A model generated the notes under the pieces. The model did no database searches. It saw only the letters and a program-made list of their open reading frames with translations, and was not told the DNA's origin. The position numbers were made by a program, and so were the translations under genes. 64,000 nucleotides of DNA from Methanolobus sp. WCC4 (lineage in GTDB: Archaea > Halobacteriota > Methanosarcinia > Methanosarcinales > Methanosarcinaceae): contig NZ_CP150629.1 in assembly GCF_038022665.1 (NCBI RefSeq), positions 1,284,480 through 1,348,479 on the forward strand, written 5' to 3'. This document shows, piece by piece, positions 62,653 through 64,000 of the stretch. The stretch's first letter is position 1. Every line of letters starts with the position of its first letter.

Positions 62653-63369
62653 ATGGACATCAGAATAGTACTCGTTGAACCTCTTTATCAGGGGAATGTA
62701 GGCTCTGTTACAAGAGCTATGAAGAATTTCGGTTTTCAGGACCTTGTACTTGTGAATCCCTGTAAGCTTGAGGGCGAGGCAAGGGCCATGTCCTCTCATG
62801 CAAGGGACCTGCTGGAAAGTGCCAGGAAGGTCTCATCCCTTGAGGAAGCCATAGATGATTGCAGTATTATCATAGGTACTACCGGAATAGCAGGATCAAG
62901 GTTCGATCTTCACCTGAGGGTTCCGGGTTATTCTCCTTCTGAGATGAAGGAACGCCTGCAGGGAATGGATGGCAGGGTTGCTATCCTCTTCGGAAGGGAG
63001 GATAATGGTTTCACAAAGGAAGAGCTCAAGAGATGTGATATGATCATGACGATACCAACATCAGAGGTATATCCGGTCATGAACCTGTCCCATGCGGTCG
63101 CTGTTGTCCTGTATGAACTGAGCGATATCCAGAGTGGTGATACTCCGCTGGCAGATCCGTTCGACATGAGGTTGTTGTACGAGCATCTGTCTGAACTTCT
63201 TGTTGATATCGATTATCCTGAGCACAAAAGGGAAAAGACCGATCTCATGCTCAGGAGGATATTCGGAAGGGCATGCCTTCTTCCCCGTGAGGTCCAGACG
63301 CTTCGCGGTATCATCCGTAAGGTGCAAAGGATCAATAAAAACGAAGATGAGCAGGCCGATGATAGTTAA
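62653..63369 (+). CDS. trmJ: tRNA (cytidine/uridine-2'-O-)-methyltransferase TrmJ (SPOUT)
   Basis: A 238-residue SPOUT-class enzyme that methylates the 2'-OH of nucleotide 32 in tRNA. The knot motifs are present: VLVEPLYQGNVGSVTRAMKNFG at the start (motif 1), LFGREDNGF (motif 2) and TSEVYPVMNLSHAVAVVLYE (motif 3). A helical C-terminal extension of about 70 residues follows, as in TrmJ. The frame is unambiguous, though translation start seems to depend on an upstream micro-ORF. Confidence 0.9.
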   Translation: MDIRIVLVEPLYQGNVGSVTRAMKNFGFQDLVLVNPCKLEGEARAMSSHARDLLESARKVSSLEEAIDDCSIIIGTTGIAGSRFDLHLRVPGYSPSEMKERLQGMDGRVAILFGREDNGFTKEELKRCDMIMTIPTSEVYPVMNLSHAVAVVLYELSDIQSGDTPLADPFDMRLLYEHLSELLVDIDYPEHKREKTDLMLRRIFGRACLLPREVQTLRGIIRKVQRINKNEDEQADDS

Positions 63370-63434
63370 TAGGTGCGTTTCGAAATGTTCATATCATTTG
63401 AAATCCATGTTGCATTCCCTTAACGTTACTTAAT

Positions 63435-63458
63435 AATTCTAAACTAAATTCTAAACTA
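63435..63458 (+). promoter_or_regulatory. Tandem 12-bp direct repeat upstream of mcm
   Basis: AATTCTAAACTA occurs twice without a gap (63435-63446 and 63447-63458), 14 bases before the mcm ATG. It overlaps the region where the promoter must be, so it is a possible operator or a simple duplication. Confidence 0.35.
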
Positions 63459-63472
63459 ATTATTGTGTGAAT

Positions 63473-64000
63473 ATGACTGAAGGTAAGTGGGACGAAAAGT
63501 TCGTAGTGTTCCTTAAAAAATATTACTGGGATAGTATCCTGCAGCTTGCTAATAATTATCCTGACCAGCGCAGTCTGGAAGTCGATTTCTATGACCTTGA
63601 GGTATTCGACAGGGAGATCGCCAATGAATTGCTTTTCAATCCTGATGAGGTACTGCCCAGTGCGGACAATGCACTCCAGCAGATCGACCTTCCTGTTGAG
63701 AAGACCCTTATCGATGCAAAGGTACGTTTCATAAAGATCCCTAACAAGATTCCTAACAGGGACCTTCGAAGTAAGCATCTTCTTCAGTTCATTGGCATCG
63801 AAGGTATGATCCGTAAGGCAACAGAGGTCCGTCCCAAGGTCATCAATGCCGCATTCCAGTGTATGCGTTGTGAGCATGTGACGATGATCCCTCAGAACGA
63901 GATCAAGTTCGTTGAGCCGGTGGAATGTGAGAATGAGACCTGTGGCAGGAAAGGTCCTTTCAAGATAGTTGTCAACCAGTCTGTTTTCGTTGATGCTCAG
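63473..64000 (+). CDS. mcm: Replicative helicase MCM, partial (N-terminal part)
   Basis: The first 176 codons of the archaeal MCM helicase, running off the right edge. The N-terminal A domain (helical bundle) begins MTEGKWDEKFVVFLKKYYWDS and is followed by an OB fold with the zinc-binding cysteines (CMRCEH and CENETCGRKG at about 140-162). The AAA+ motor and the beta-hairpins lie beyond the window. The gene begins 103 bp after trmJ and is probably transcribed on its own. Confidence 0.95.
   Translation, partial: MTEGKWDEKFVVFLKKYYWDSILQLANNYPDQRSLEVDFYDLEVFDREIANELLFNPDEVLPSADNALQQIDLPVEKTLIDAKVRFIKIPNKIPNRDLRSKHLLQFIGIEGMIRKATEVRPKVINAAFQCMRCEHVTMIPQNEIKFVEPVECENETCGRKGPFKIVVNQSVFVDAQ

Noticed and set aside
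1-64000. tRNA genes, insertion sequences or integrases
   Set aside because: None could be recognised on either strand.

Overview
The window comes from a methanogenic archaeon, very probably a cytochrome-containing member of the Methanosarcinales of the Methanolobus/Methanococcoides/Methanohalophilus kind; the genus cannot be fixed from sequence alone. The evidence is a membrane heterodisulfide reductase (hdrED), coenzyme F430 synthesis (cfbE, D, C, B), methanopterin-type genes (DmrB, DUF447, a CitG-like protein), archaeal core genes (aIF2gamma, Rpo7, Kae1, eS24, eS31, PurP, EgsA, tRNA endonuclease, MCM), an archaeal RNase P RNA, Methanosarcina-type S-layer domains, TATA-box promoters and frequent GTG/TTG starts with GGAGG-type ribosome binding sites.

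Layout. 1-987: kae1, running off the left edge. 1026-22272: an accessory block, all on the minus strand. It holds two large secreted subtilases (one with a tiny upstream secreted peptide), two very large secreted and membrane-anchored CobN-like chelatase proteins, and the membrane genes DUF2149, MotA/TolQ/ExbB and DUF2162. 22674-26192: a translation/transcription operon (aIF2gamma, PIN, Rpo7, RpoE2, dephospho-CoA kinase, eS24, eS31). 26431-30003: KaiC-like ATPase, purP, SpoIIM-like and DUF63 membrane proteins. 30259-37626, plus strand: egsA, UPF0179, DUF2150, then cfbE-cfbD-cfbC-cfbB. 38198-39880: GT35 glucan phosphorylase. 40008-46244: a 2078-residue surface protein with a beta-helix and four S-layer-type domains. 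46402-50099: endA, DUF2209, hflX, a probable small RNA, and a PHP phosphoesterase. 50131-53604, minus: a four-gene cofactor cluster. 53798-58481: metallo-beta-lactamase protein, glutamate dehydrogenase, a zinc ribbon, azlCD, a GDT1-type transporter, a DUF1059 protein with an apparent AUA start, and a small membrane protein. 58628-59019: RNase P RNA. 59031-62396, minus: two DUF116 proteins and hdrED. 62653-64000: trmJ and the start of mcm.

The most interesting system is the block at about 10256-22272. DUF2162, an ExbB-like channel, DUF2149 and two exported CobN-like proteins form an arrangement that resembles the bacterial hmuSTUV haem-utilisation genes, so an energised extracytoplasmic system acting on metal tetrapyrroles is a reasonable hypothesis. 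Both cobN-like genes carry the same unusual leader: a shared GGATAGGA box, a long stem whose sequence differs but whose pairing is kept, a conserved GCC/CAAGCAA loop, and a hairpin that encloses the ribosome binding site immediately before the ATG. This looks like a new cis-regulatory RNA, or at least a conserved operator pair. Other leads are a subtilase whose catalytic His is replaced by Glu, a strong intergenic RNA candidate with a C-rich single-stranded loop at 49281-49370, and the AUA-start gene at 58007.
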